DNA of 64,000 nucleotides from Anopheles merus (Eukaryota > Arthropoda > Insecta > Diptera > Culicidae), in contig NC_054083.1 in NCBI RefSeq assembly GCF_017562075.2, positions 3,137,773-3,201,772 of the forward strand. The letters run 5' to 3'. Numbering within the stretch: the first letter of the stretch is position 1; every line of letters starts with the position of its first letter. Of the stretch, positions 45,735 through 55,649 are shown one piece after another. The notes beneath the pieces are model-generated. The model worked only from the letters and a program-made list of their open reading frames with translations. It made no database searches and was not told where the DNA came from. Position numbers and translations under genes: made by a program.

Positions 45735-46625
45735 CAAAATTTAATTTACCCAATTTAAAATGTTCCAAAGGGTGTTCCAACGCGATGGAATTCAACTTAT
45801 GATATGCTAAACAGGTTTTATAAGAATAAAATAGCTATTGCTGCTTGTGCAGACAAATAAAACACCTTGGATCCTATTAAAATAGACTGGTCAATTTTAA
45901 AACATTCATTGAACTCTTTAAAAATATTCGATATTGCTACTAACATGGTTTCAGCAGAAAAAAATATTACTGTTTCTCACGTAGGCCTGCTAAGTAAGAT
46001 GATAATACGCAAATTAAATGAAACTAATTATATTGTTCCGGAAGTAGGCAATCTCGTGACATATCTTAAAGAAGGCGTAAAAAAACGTTTGGAAATTTAT
46101 TCCAATAATCAAATGATAGCAAAATCTATGTTATTGGATCCTAGGATAAAAAAACAAGGTTTCCATGAAGAACCCTTAAAATATCGGGAAACATACGAAC
46201 TTATTATACAAGAGTTGATTCCGTTTCAAACTCCCTCAATGAATGCACAAGAACCACACAATATAGACAATGAGGCAAACTTGTTACTTGGTGAGTTCAT
46301 AACATGGGTTAATAACGCAGAATGCGAGATTGAAAGCCCTATAGAATTTGCAACAAATGATCTAAATAGCTTTCTTAAAATAAGAAACATAGACATAAAA
46401 AATAATCCTTTGGAATGGTGGAGAATTCATAGTTCAAAATATCCGTCAATTTATGCACTCGCCAAAACAATTATTTGTATTCCGGGAACATCTATACCAT
46501 GTGAAAGATTATTTTCAAAAGCTGGACAGATTTATTCAGATAAGCGTTCTAGATTACTTTCTTACAAATTTAAAGAAATTATTTTTATTCAGAAAAATGT
46601 GGACAGATTTCAAAAAAATATTTAG
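45735..46625 (+). pseudogene. hAT transposase C-terminal part, copy 2
   Basis: Same as 23144-24021: TRWNSTYDML core end, shared TAA, and the dimerisation domain (NPLEWWRIHSSKYPSIYALA; CERLFSKAGQIYSDKRSRLL). Near 45755-45768 seven bases (TAAAGCA) of unit 1 are replaced by eight (GTTCCAAA), which adds a frameshift. Downstream sequence matches unit 1 to about 46770, where R1 begins with no gypsy between. Confidence 0.9.
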
Positions 46626-47095
46626 TTTTTGGATTGAATTTAGGTTAGCCTAGGAGTAAAATAAATTGTTAGTGTGTATGATATATTTTTTATAACTTTT
46701 CTCTTAAGCTAAAAATTTATAAATTAGAAATGTAACACCATGGACTAAACATCTCAACAAATACATAAAAGTATAGTTTGGTTCGAGCATCCGCATTATT
46801 CATTTAAAATAAAAGACAGTTCAAAATTTAATTCTTTGTGTGACCGACAGTGCGACTGACCTACCGCACGCGTTCAGTTCCTCATACTGAACGAACTACA
46901 CCGCACGCGTTCACTGAAAAGAATCAAATTGCCCAAGCCTAGACCAGACAGACGGGACTGCTGCCTGCGCTGCGGGGAAAAAGGGCACTTCGCTGCTACG
47001 TGTCGTCAGCCATCACGATGTGTGCTTTGTCCAGATGGATCCAACGCGCATCACTCTAGCGGAGCACTCTGTCCGGCGGCTAAGAAAACAGCACC

Positions 47096-50080
47096 ATGGA
47101 AGTAGTCCAGATAAACCTAAACCATTGTGAAGAGGCACAGGCACTACTGAGCCAGGTGATGGTGGAGGAGATAGGAGATATTGCCATAGTCTCTGAGCCA
47201 TACAGCGCTCCAACAGACTCTAGTAGCTGGGTGGCAGATAAGACTGGGAACGCTGCAATATGGGTGACAGGCAGGTACCCAATACAACGGGTAGTATCAA
47301 ACACCTTCGAGGGTTTCTGCATAGCTGAAGTAAATGGAGTGTTTTTCTGCTGTTATGCTCCCCCAAGTTGGGAGCTAGAGAGGTTCCATGTTATGTTAGA
47401 CAACCTCATAGCAGAGCTGGATGGGCATAGACCACTTGTAATTGCCGGTGATTTCAATGCCTGGGCTGTTGAATGGGGGAGCAAGCGAACTAATAGCAGA
47501 GGTGATGATGTTCTCGAAAGCTTCGCTCGGCTGGGAGTAACGCTGGGAAATACCGGCACAACCCCCACGTTCAACAGAAACGAGAGGACATCAATCGTTG
47601 ATATTACGCTCTGCAGTCCCACCCTCTCGGAGAGATTAATCTGGCGAGTTAGTGATGCACTCACTCTCAGCGACCATAATGTTGTCAGATATGCCATCAT
47701 CCAAGGGCATAGGCTAACATCATCATCAGCGCATGGGTCCCGAGTTGGCGGTAGAGGCTGGAAAACCGAATCCTTCAATGAGGATTTCTTTAAGAAGCTT
47801 TTAGCTTTCGGAGATTTCGGCGAAGCCGTGAGCGCCTCCCAAATCATGATAGCCCTTACCAAAGGCTGTGATGGCGCTATGCCAAGAAGAAAACCTCCAA
47901 ACGGACGACGACCACCTGTGTACTGGTGGAACGCCTCGATTAAAAGACAACGGGCTGAATGCGTAGCAGCACGGCGCAAAATGCAGCGAGAAAGATGCCC
48001 TGAAGTCAAACAGCATCTCAGGATCGTATACATTGCGGCTAGGTCAGAACTTAAAAGAGCAATTAAAGCCAGTAAAAGGCAACACTTCCTCAAGCTATGC
48101 GACGAAATCGCTCGGAAGCCCTGGGGACTTGCCTTCAATACACTCATGAACAAGGTAAAGTCTTCGGAACCTGTAAAATGGTGTCCTGTAAAGCTGAAGA
48201 GCAATATTGAAACCCTGTTTCCAACACATGCACCACCGAACCTCAGTCCTACGATCAACACGCCAGAGGCTGACCCTGTGCCTATACCGAGAGAGGAGAT
48301 TATTAACCTGGCTAATCGTTTAAAATGTGGCAAAGCTCCTGGGATAGATGGCATCCCCAATATGGCGATCAAGGCTTCTATGTTGGCATACCCTGATGTG
48401 TTCAAAAACGTGCTAATGAACACCCTGACTACCGGCCAGTTTCCGTCAATGTGGAAAAGACAGAAATTAGTCTTGATACCGAAGCCAGGTAAGCCGCCTG
48501 GCCACCCGTCAGCTTTGAGGCCCTTGGGGCTTGTGGATAACCTGGCCAAAGTGCAAGAGATGATGATTTTGGGCCGCCTTACAAAATACACTGAGGGACC
48601 ACACGGTCTGTCTGATCGTCCATTTGACTTCTGGAAAAAACGATCAACAGTGGACGCGATACTGGCGGTGCTGGAAAAAGGTAATGCGGCGTTTCAACGG
48701 AAGCGATGTGGAGCCCGATACTGTGCGCTCATTACCATCGACGTGAAGAATGCCTTCAACAGTGCTAGTTGGGATGCAATCGCGGCAGCGGTAGAGCGCA
48801 TGAAGATTCCCCCGCACTTGTGCAGGCTGTTGAGGAATTATCCTGACTGTCGCGTGTTGCAGTATGATACGGCGGAAGGAGTGAAAACCAATGCCATCAC
48901 CGCAGGCGTACCCCAGGGATCAGTGCTTGGTCCCACCCTGTGGAACGTCATGTATGATGGAGTACTGACCCTCGCCCTCCCTCCTGGTGTCGAAATCACT
49001 GGTTTTGCAGACGACATCGCTATCACTGTCTCAGCCGTGTCTATTGAGGAGGTAGAGGTGCTTGCCACCGACGCAGTCGGTCGGATTGACCGGTGGATGT
49101 GGGATGCAAAGCTAGAGATTGCGCATGCGAAGACTGAGTTCATCGTTATCAGCAGTCACAAGGTGCACCAAAAAGCATCGATAATGGCAGGAACTGTACA
49201 AGTCGAGTCTACCAGATCGCTGAAGTATCTTGAGGTAGTCATTGATGACCGACTGAAATTTAAGAGCCACCTCGAGGAAGCCTGCAAGAAGGCCATGAAA
49301 GCAATAAATGCACTAGCGCCATTCACTCCAAACATTGGCGGACCGAGTAGCAGCATTAGGCGCCTTCATGCTAACTGCGCCATCTTGGTGTTGAGGTATG
49401 GAGCGCCGGTTTGGGCGCATATACTAAAGGAGAAGCAGCACCAGAACACCGTGAATAAGGTGCACAGGAAGTTGGCCATGCGTGTTACTAGCGCGTACCG
49501 TACCATTTCGTACGAAGCGGAATGCGTTATTGCGAGCATGATGCCTCTTTGCATCACCCTCGAGGAGGACTCGAAGAACTTCCGGAAATCGTGTGCGGGG
49601 GAATCTTTCACCGAGACTGCCAAGAAAGCCTCAAGGCAAGCATCGATGCGGCAATGGCAGAACGAGTGGAGTAACTCGTTGAACGGAAGATGGACCTACA
49701 TGCTGATCCCCGACGTTGCAGCATGGATAGACAGGAAACATGGTGATGTGGACTACTTTGTCACCCAGGTTCTCCCAGGTTCTAGCCACGGCTGTTTTAG
49801 AAGCTATCTGCACAGGTTCATTCGCGCCTCTTCATCTCGGTGCCCTGCGTGCAAGGATGAAGATGAGACGGTGGACCACGTCATGTTCCACTGCCCCCGA
49901 TTCGCCGGGGAACGCCTGCAGTTGAACGAGAGTTGCAGAGTAGAGGTGGGCTGTTCTAACCTGGTACAAGTCATGCTGCAGCACACCGACCCATGGGAGG
50001 CAGCGGCAACAACAATGCGTCTGATCCTGACCAAGCTGCACCAAAAATGGAAGCAAGACCAGCAGCTCGGCGATATTTAA
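47096..50080 (+). CDS. R1-clade ORF2, copy 2, intact 994 aa
   Basis: Open without interruption, with the same endonuclease (AGDFNAWAVEWG; LSDHNVVRY), RT (GVPQGSVLGPTLWN; GFADDIAITV) and C-terminal CCHC box as copy 1. I count eight residue differences, including Ala/Asp after NSRGD, Asp/Gly in MMILGRL and Glu/Gly in PRFAGERL. The unusual Glu in KYLEVVIDD is shared. It overlaps the ORF1 remnant by 10 nt. As with copy 1, the 5' part of the element is lost, so there is no reason to assume expression. Confidence 0.95.
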   Translation: MEVVQINLNHCEEAQALLSQVMVEEIGDIAIVSEPYSAPTDSSSWVADKTGNAAIWVTGRYPIQRVVSNTFEGFCIAEVNGVFFCCYAPPSWELERFHVMLDNLIAELDGHRPLVIAGDFNAWAVEWGSKRTNSRGDDVLESFARLGVTLGNTGTTPTFNRNERTSIVDITLCSPTLSERLIWRVSDALTLSDHNVVRYAIIQGHRLTSSSAHGSRVGGRGWKTESFNEDFFKKLLAFGDFGEAVSASQIMIALTKGCDGAMPRRKPPNGRRPPVYWWNASIKRQRAECVAARRKMQRERCPEVKQHLRIVYIAARSELKRAIKASKRQHFLKLCDEIARKPWGLAFNTLMNKVKSSEPVKWCPVKLKSNIETLFPTHAPPNLSPTINTPEADPVPIPREEIINLANRLKCGKAPGIDGIPNMAIKASMLAYPDVFKNVLMNTLTTGQFPSMWKRQKLVLIPKPGKPPGHPSALRPLGLVDNLAKVQEMMILGRLTKYTEGPHGLSDRPFDFWKKRSTVDAILAVLEKGNAAFQRKRCGARYCALITIDVKNAFNSASWDAIAAAVERMKIPPHLCRLLRNYPDCRVLQYDTAEGVKTNAITAGVPQGSVLGPTLWNVMYDGVLTLALPPGVEITGFADDIAITVSAVSIEEVEVLATDAVGRIDRWMWDAKLEIAHAKTEFIVISSHKVHQKASIMAGTVQVESTRSLKYLEVVIDDRLKFKSHLEEACKKAMKAINALAPFTPNIGGPSSSIRRLHANCAILVLRYGAPVWAHILKEKQHQNTVNKVHRKLAMRVTSAYRTISYEAECVIASMMPLCITLEEDSKNFRKSCAGESFTETAKKASRQASMRQWQNEWSNSLNGRWTYMLIPDVAAWIDRKHGDVDYFVTQVLPGSSHGCFRSYLHRFIRASSSRCPACKDEDETVDHVMFHCPRFAGERLQLNESCRVEVGCSNLVQVMLQHTDPWEAAATTMRLILTKLHQKWKQDQQLGDI

Positions 50081-50402
50081 ATTCTTCGTGAGTGTATGTG
50101 TTAGTGAACACGTGAGTGCGCGGCGGAAAAAGTATCGTTTAGTGCCTGGTGTTTCGCGTCGTCGTCATGACCGTTTTGTGTTCGCGTGATAACTGTCAAA
50201 TCTGTCTCGCGAACTTTGGCTCATCGTGCAGTAGCGAGGATGAAATGCTGATGCATATGCCCTTCCCCAAGAATCATACCGAAAGGTGAACCCATGGGGA
50301 AGGGTATATGACTCAAGGAGGGGGTTTACTGGGTAAAAATCCCATGCCAACACCCGTGCAACAACGGGAGTCTTTCGAAGATTCCCCCTCCTTGTAAAAC
50401 AA

Positions 50403-50403
<1 letters not shown>

Positions 50404-50472
<69 letters not shown>

Positions 50473-50513
50473 CACACACACACACAAAAACACGCGCGCA
50501 CACACACACACAC
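50404..50513 (+). repeat. (CA)n microsatellite at R1 tail
   Basis: About 110 bp of CA repeat with a few interruptions near 50470-50500. It gives false Cys-Val frames on the minus strand. The matching run in unit 1 is about 25 bp. Confidence 0.95.
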
Positions 50514-50514
50514 T

Positions 50515-51955
50515 ATTGAAAGAAGGTTTATACCAATGTTGCTAAGAATGGATGTTTTTGCTGGCTAGCGCAGATTTTGGTACATTTCCTGCGCAGGAAA
50601 CTGCTCGAATTTGCGCAGCGGGACGGCATGCGATTCGCACGTCCGATAAAATCGCATCCGATGAAGCGTTGCCACGTGCCTAAGTTCTAGAAAATTTTCT
50701 CTTTTTTTGATAAAAATAAATCAGTTTTTATCAACTTCATGTTTTTTCAATGAGAATATTTCAAATTTGCCTTGAATTATACTGTTTTTTGTTACGACAA
50801 TGTGCTCTTATAACCGCTTTTTCAAATATCGTCCTCAGAACACAATGTCACTTTTGTATTGAACTGTTAATTCTCAACAGAACGAATAGACGGAAAGTCG
50901 GATAAAAGGTACCCATAAAAACGGCGCTCCACTGTTCAGGCAAAGTTGGCGCAAAGAAAACGCAACACTTGATTGTATGGAAAATGTTGCGCGTTCATCC
51001 CGTTTGCTATGCAATTGCCATGGGGGGATGCAGATGATACAGCAGATGCAACAGCAGATGCAGCAACAGCAGCAACAGATGCAGCAGCAGCAGCAGCTCA
51101 TTTCGCGTATGCTGCAACAGCCACAGTCGCTATCACAGCCGAGCCAGACCGTTCCCTCACAGGCCGTTGCCCCCTGCAACCCCGAACTCATCATGGAAGC
51201 ATTTTCGGGCAGCATCATGGAATTCCGATATCAGGCGGAGTCAGATATGCTACGTGGTTTGCCCCATATGAGAATCTTTTCGCGCAAGATGCCTCTCGTC
51301 TTGATGATGCAGCGAAAGTGCAGAATACGCGCGCTACGCCAGTTTCATACTACCAAGCGTCCTCCGTGATGTGCCGTTTGATGAAACGGTTAAGAAGCTG
51401 ACCGCTCTATTTGGGAGAGCGGAAACCCTCGTGAGCAAGCGATACAAATGCTTGCGATACACAGTGCAAGTATAAGTAAAGTGCAGCAACAGAAACAACA
51501 AACACAGGTGCGTTGATTTCAGCAAGGGCAGCAGAATCAGCAGCAGAAGAATTTCGAGAGAACAAGCAAGCCGCCCAGATCTTGTTGGTTGTGTGGCGAT
51601 CCACACTGGGCCAGGGAGTGCCCGGAGGTCAGTTAGAGCAAGTTGCAGCATCTCAACAGATCTTGCGAGCTGCGGCCCCCGCCGGTGTACGCCACCAAAG
51701 TGCAGCACCTCCTGTATCAATAGGAGGTCAGCGAATTACCACAGAAAAAGCCGGCCCAAGCGCCCAAGCGCCGGCCAAATACCCCTGAGACAAGTAGCAT
51801 CTGTAATGTGATCGAACGCACGCGGGGGCCGTCGAGCACTATGTTTGCGGGGAGTCAATTTTTACTGACATGAGACGAGGTGTACAGGCTGGGGTTTTAC
51901 TATATTGCGAAAGAAGTTTTATACTATTGTTGCTAAGAATGGATGTTTTCCTCGC
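50515..51955 (+). mobile_element. Ty3/gypsy fragment of second lineage, copy 2 (gag, deleted)
   Basis: LTR-like start at 50537, leader, gag (50977-51630), then an internally deleted stretch and a short diverged LTR-like repeat (51897-51954, compare 50511-50568) that is cut off at about 51955. No protease, RT or integrase is present. The part up to 51413 is duplicated in unit 1. Confidence 0.7.
50977..51630 (+). pseudogene. gypsy gag fragment with CCHC knuckle
   Basis: Gln-rich N-terminus, capsid pieces in three frames (NPELIMEAFSG; WFAPYENLFAQDASRLDD; FDETVKKLTALFGRAETLVS), then after about 100 bp a knuckle CWLCGDPHWAREC (CX2CX4HX4C) near 51580-51620. The knuckle confirms a retroviral-type gag. 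The frameshifts are shared with copy 1 as far as that copy extends. The protein cannot be made as written. Confidence 0.8.
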
Positions 51956-51959
51956 TGAG

Positions 51960-52212
51960 CTTATAAGTTGCCATGCGTTCTCGGTTCACCTAGTTTGTTG
52001 TAGTAATGCCTGATTTGCTTATTATGCGTGTTTCTGATGTTTTCAGTAAGTGTGTCACAATTGTTTTTATATGAACGGTGTGGCCTGAACTCTTCCGGTT
52101 GTCTTGTTATGGTATGATCTGATTTGCTGAGTGTTCTGTAATGAATGTGTTGCAAAAGTGTGGTTTGGCTTTCCGAAGTGTGTTACAACGAGTCTATAGC
52201 AGATATGCTACA
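51960..52212 (-). repeat. diverged gypsy LTR fragment, antisense
   Basis: Read on the minus strand from 52212 it starts TGTAGCATATCTGCTATA and follows the first third of the 24184 LTR: ACACTTCGGAAAGCCAAA, CAGCAAATCAGATC, CCACACCGTTCATATAAAA. There are many substitutions and small indels. It abuts the other gypsy fragment on the left and BEL family P on the right. It is an older relative of the mdg1-like element. Confidence 0.85.
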
Positions 52213-52611
52213 CATCCAGTGTCGTGCCGTTGGAGCAGGGCGCAGTATTTCGCCCACTTATGCCAATCCATCATGCTCGTCGGGTCAGTATTAATTTAGA
52301 GAATCCGAGGTACACGAGAACAGCTGATTTACCGATCAACCATCCCGTACCTGAAGGCACCCTGAGGGAACTCAACAGACGCTTCAACAAAATCTTGGAC
52401 GAACCGGATGGAGAGCGACGCCATGCCAGTCTGTTTCGTCCTAGTTCTACTATATACAAAGATCAAGAGCACACACACGACCTAAGCCGCAGCCAGAAAT
52501 CAGCGCGACAAGCCGTAAGCGCGCATCTACCAGAGTTTGACGGAAACCCCGAGGACTGGTCCCACTTTGCACCATGTTTCGAGGAAACTACCAAACTATC
52601 GATGGACAATA

Positions 52612-54937
52612 ATGCCCTCTCGAACCATTTTAGCAATGTTTTACAATGAGTGTTTTACAATGAATTACAATAACATAAAACATAAAAATGTGCACTATGG
52701 AACCAAATTTAACACAGAAACACGATCATTAAACTCAGCTGGCGAAATCCTCGGCTCAAAAGCGTCGCTGACGGCGTTGAAAGCACGGCACATGTCCGGA
52801 GCTGCCTGGCCGGAACGTACAAGTTGATGGCAGTAGTGACGGAGAGTCAATACGGCCGTCGAGAAGTCCCGTGATGAACGACAACCTGGCTTTTTGTATT
52901 CGTTCACTTAGGGTGGGTAACCCGAGTAGTAAACACCTAGTTCGGTAATCGAGCCTTTGGTTCCATGAGCGAAGTGCAAATCGTGAAATTTTGCGCTTGA
53001 TTGATTCCAATCGAGCTAATGGACGCGCTGCAGTTGGCCAACATACGATATTTGCATATTCCATCAACGACCGGATAAGTGAGCAATAGAGCGCCTTGGT
53101 GCAAGGTATATCATTAAGCTCGCGAGTCATATTGATAACTAGACCTAGCATTCTGTTGCTGGTGGCTACTACGTGATCCAGTTGATCCTTAAATGATAGT
53201 TTTGTATCGAGCAAAACACCTAGATCCTTAACACATTGTTTTCGCGCCAAGGACTGTCCATCAAGCGCATATTCATACAATGGTGGGCAGCGAGAACGAC
53301 TGAAAGTGATGGCTTCACATTTATCTGTGCATAGGGATAAAGCATTACGGTTGCACCAACACTGGAACTCATGCAAGGAAATTTGCAGTCGGGCGTGGTC
53401 TTCTGGTTCACGAATAACACGAAAAATTACTTTCGCTTCTTCTGCGTACAGTAGATGATTATCAGCCAGAAGGATCAACGTCGCGTCGTTGATGAAAAGA
53501 AGGAACAGCTAAGGACCCAGGTTGCTGCCCTGCGGGACTCCAGAAGATGCATGCACTGCACTTGACATGTTGTCTTGACTTGACATGACAACTTCACAGA
53601 TAGGGGTTTGGGAGACCAAGTAAGTCGAGTTTCGCTAGCAAGATAGGGTGCGATACACTGTCGAATGCTGCCTTGATATCCGTATAAATAGCATCTAGTT
53701 GTAAACCGGTATCAATAGATTTATGGCATTTGCTAACAAATTCTAGTTGATTAGTCGTTGTAGATCGCCTGGGTACAAAACCATGTTGATTCACACTAAT
53801 ATAGTTGCAGGCCGAGGCCAACAATGGCTCGTAGATTAGCATTTCAAACACCTTTGCACACACGCTGAGTGAGGTTATGCCACGATAGTTTACAGCATCA
53901 TTCTTACAGCCCTTCTTGTAGATGGGTGTCATCCATGAAGATTTCCAAGTGGCAGGAAGGTTCCACATCTCAGGGACTCCTTAAAAATCTTCATTAGTGA
54001 GGGAGCAAGCGCAAAAGCACACCACTTTAGGATAACGGCCGGTATACCATCTGGGCCAGGGGTATATGAGGATTTAACACGTTTGATGGCAGAGGTGATC
54101 GTATCAACAGTGATGACTGGTAGCATAGGGAGCAGTGCACCAACAGGCGTGTTAGAGAGAGCATCGGTCACATCTACTGGACCAGTAGTTTGCGAAGCGA
54201 AGTTGTCCTTGAAGCGCAAGGCAAACAATTTACACATTTCTGGCAGAGAACAGGCACTGCCACCGTCATAACGTATAATGCTTGGTAGTCCAGTAGATTT
54301 TCGTTTTTTGTCCATATAACTCCAAAAGCGCCTAGGGTACTTGCAGAGGGAACGTGCAGTTTGTTTCAAATAACTTCGGTGACAGGCATCTATTATATCG
54401 GCGATAGAGAGAATGAACTCTGTTGTAGTAAAGACGTGACGTGCTGTTTCGTTCTGCTCGTTGATCAGAATAGGCTTTTCTTTTTCTTTTTTTAATGCAT
54501 TTAGTGTGCGATCAGCCCATGGTGGCCCACGACGAGGAATTTTAACAGGAGTGCATTCACATATAGCAGATCTCATGAACTCACAAAAAGCTTCTGTGCC
54601 ATCGTCAATGGTTGAATACTCCGAATAGTTAAAAGAATTGTCAAAAGATAAAATCAGTCGCTCCAATTTTGGAAGGTCAACACGAGCATAATTCAGCCTT
54701 TTATTTTATTCTAGCGATCGTAACTGGGGCTACGTTGTCCAAATCAAAGTCAAGCGGAGGGTGGTGTTCGTCGATAGTAGTAAGGGGATATTCACAGACA
54801 CGTATTGAAGAACATGTAGATGCAGCTGGCCAATTTGCGTAAATTAGGTCAAGTATTCGCTCCGATGAGTTAGTGTTGAAGTAAAGCTGGTATAGTCCAT
54901 TCTGATGCAAACCATCAACGAACTGGACACTACACGT
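52612..54937 (-). mobile_element. CR1-like non-LTR element, 5'-truncated, antisense
   Basis: Inserted in BEL gag. On the minus strand it runs from the end of the endonuclease (about 54930) through RT to a 3' end with repeated CATTGTAAAACA-like sequence near 52640-52680. No target duplication is visible, and a short stretch of BEL gag is missing, which suggests insertion with target deletion. Confidence 0.75.
52756..54930 (-). pseudogene. CR1-like endonuclease end and reverse transcriptase
   Basis: 54930-54701: endonuclease end (ILDLIYANWPAAST, EHHPPLDFDLD). 54666-53929: linker and RT start (RRGPPWADRTLNALKKEK; SYTPGPDGIPAVILKW). 53968-53594: VNYRGITSLSVCAKVFEMLI, QHGFVPRRSTTTNQL and AIYTDIKAAFDSVSHPIL. 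The QGSNLGPLLFLLF box is in a broken stretch near 53510-53550, and the YADD position near 53430-53480 is disturbed (LLYAEEAKVIF). The C-terminus has KDLGVLLDTKLSFKDQL, ALYCSLIRSLMEYANIVCW and GLLDGRIDSPSLL. Several frameshifts; inactive. Confidence 0.8.
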
Positions 54938-55649
54938 AGCACGTCTGCGCCAAACGCTGAAGGAAAAGGCACTGAAAGCGGTGCAAAGCAGATTGAGAAG
55001 GGGAGAGCACATTTCGGAGATCATGGAAACAATGCGGAACACATTCGGGCGTCCGATGACAGTAGTGACTACGCTCCTCGAGCAAATACAACGCCAACCC
55101 GTCCCTTCGTCAGTTGAAGAGATTTGCACTACAGTGAGGACGAGTGGGGTCAAAACTAGTTATGATGGCCCGATATTAGGAGCTTGTGGAACGTTTGTCC
55201 CCGACAGTGATGCTGCTATGGGCTATGCATTGTCGAACCTTACCAGCTGTAATCCTGCAGGAGTTCGGAAAATGGATAGTGGGGATAAAGGAATCGGTTC
55301 TGTACGTGAAACCGTTGAAATACGAACCACAAGTGCGACGCCACGTCAATACACACTCTGTGGGTGATTCGATGGTTAACGAAGGTACTACATGCCTTCG
55401 CCAAAGAGACTGTTCGAACCTGCTTTCATGTGTTGCCTATTGGAGGATGAATCAGATGGACCGCCTGAATTACGTCAAGAGACAACACCTTTGCCGCAGC
55501 TGTTTGAAAAAGCACCATGGCCCATGCCCCCAGGACACTATATGCGGGAAGGCAGGATGTAACGGGAAACACCATCCGTCCCTGCATCTATATCGAGCTA
55601 ATCCAAGCACAGCTAACGCAGTCTCTATAAATAAAAATATCTATAGGGC

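Larger units (their letters stand above)
46775..50516 (+). mobile_element. R1-clade element, copy 2 (5'-truncated)
   Basis: The unit 2 copy of 31551-35216, with ORF1 end (46860-47105), ORF2 (47096-50080), the same 3' UTR hairpins (near 50260-50391) and a (CA)n tail of about 110 bp at 50404-50513, compared with about 25 bp in copy 1. The 5' limit relative to hAT is the same (TATAGTTTGG). Confidence 0.9.
36110..51413 (+). repeat. tandem duplication, unit 2
   Basis: Same order and strand as 20152-36109: BEL gag/RT (36110-37742 and 44573-45345), BEL LTR (45346-45729), hAT 3' half (to about 46774), R1 (46775-50516), gypsy gag (to 51413). The private insert here is the antisense BEL at 37905-44572. 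The right limit is where the homology with 36109 ends (CTCTATTTG then GGAGAGCGG). Confidence 0.9.
52224..55640 (+). pseudogene. BEL family P gag, split by a CR1-like element
   Basis: The first part reads to SAHLPEFDGNPEDWSHFAP and CFEETTKL, then the CR1-like insertion. The second part resumes at ARLRQTL (about 54938) with RRGEHISEIMETMRNTFGRP, VVTTLLEQIQRQPVPSS, a shift near 55200, FGKWIVGIKESV, and a knuckle region RQHLCRSCLKKHHGPC and GCNGKHHPSLHLY. About 24 bp of gag present in copy 1 are absent at the insertion. The start is the first Met of the open frame and may not be the native one. Confidence 0.8.

Noticed and set aside
50165..50511. Cys-Val repeat frames
   Set aside because: Translation of the (CA)n tail of R1 on the minus strand.
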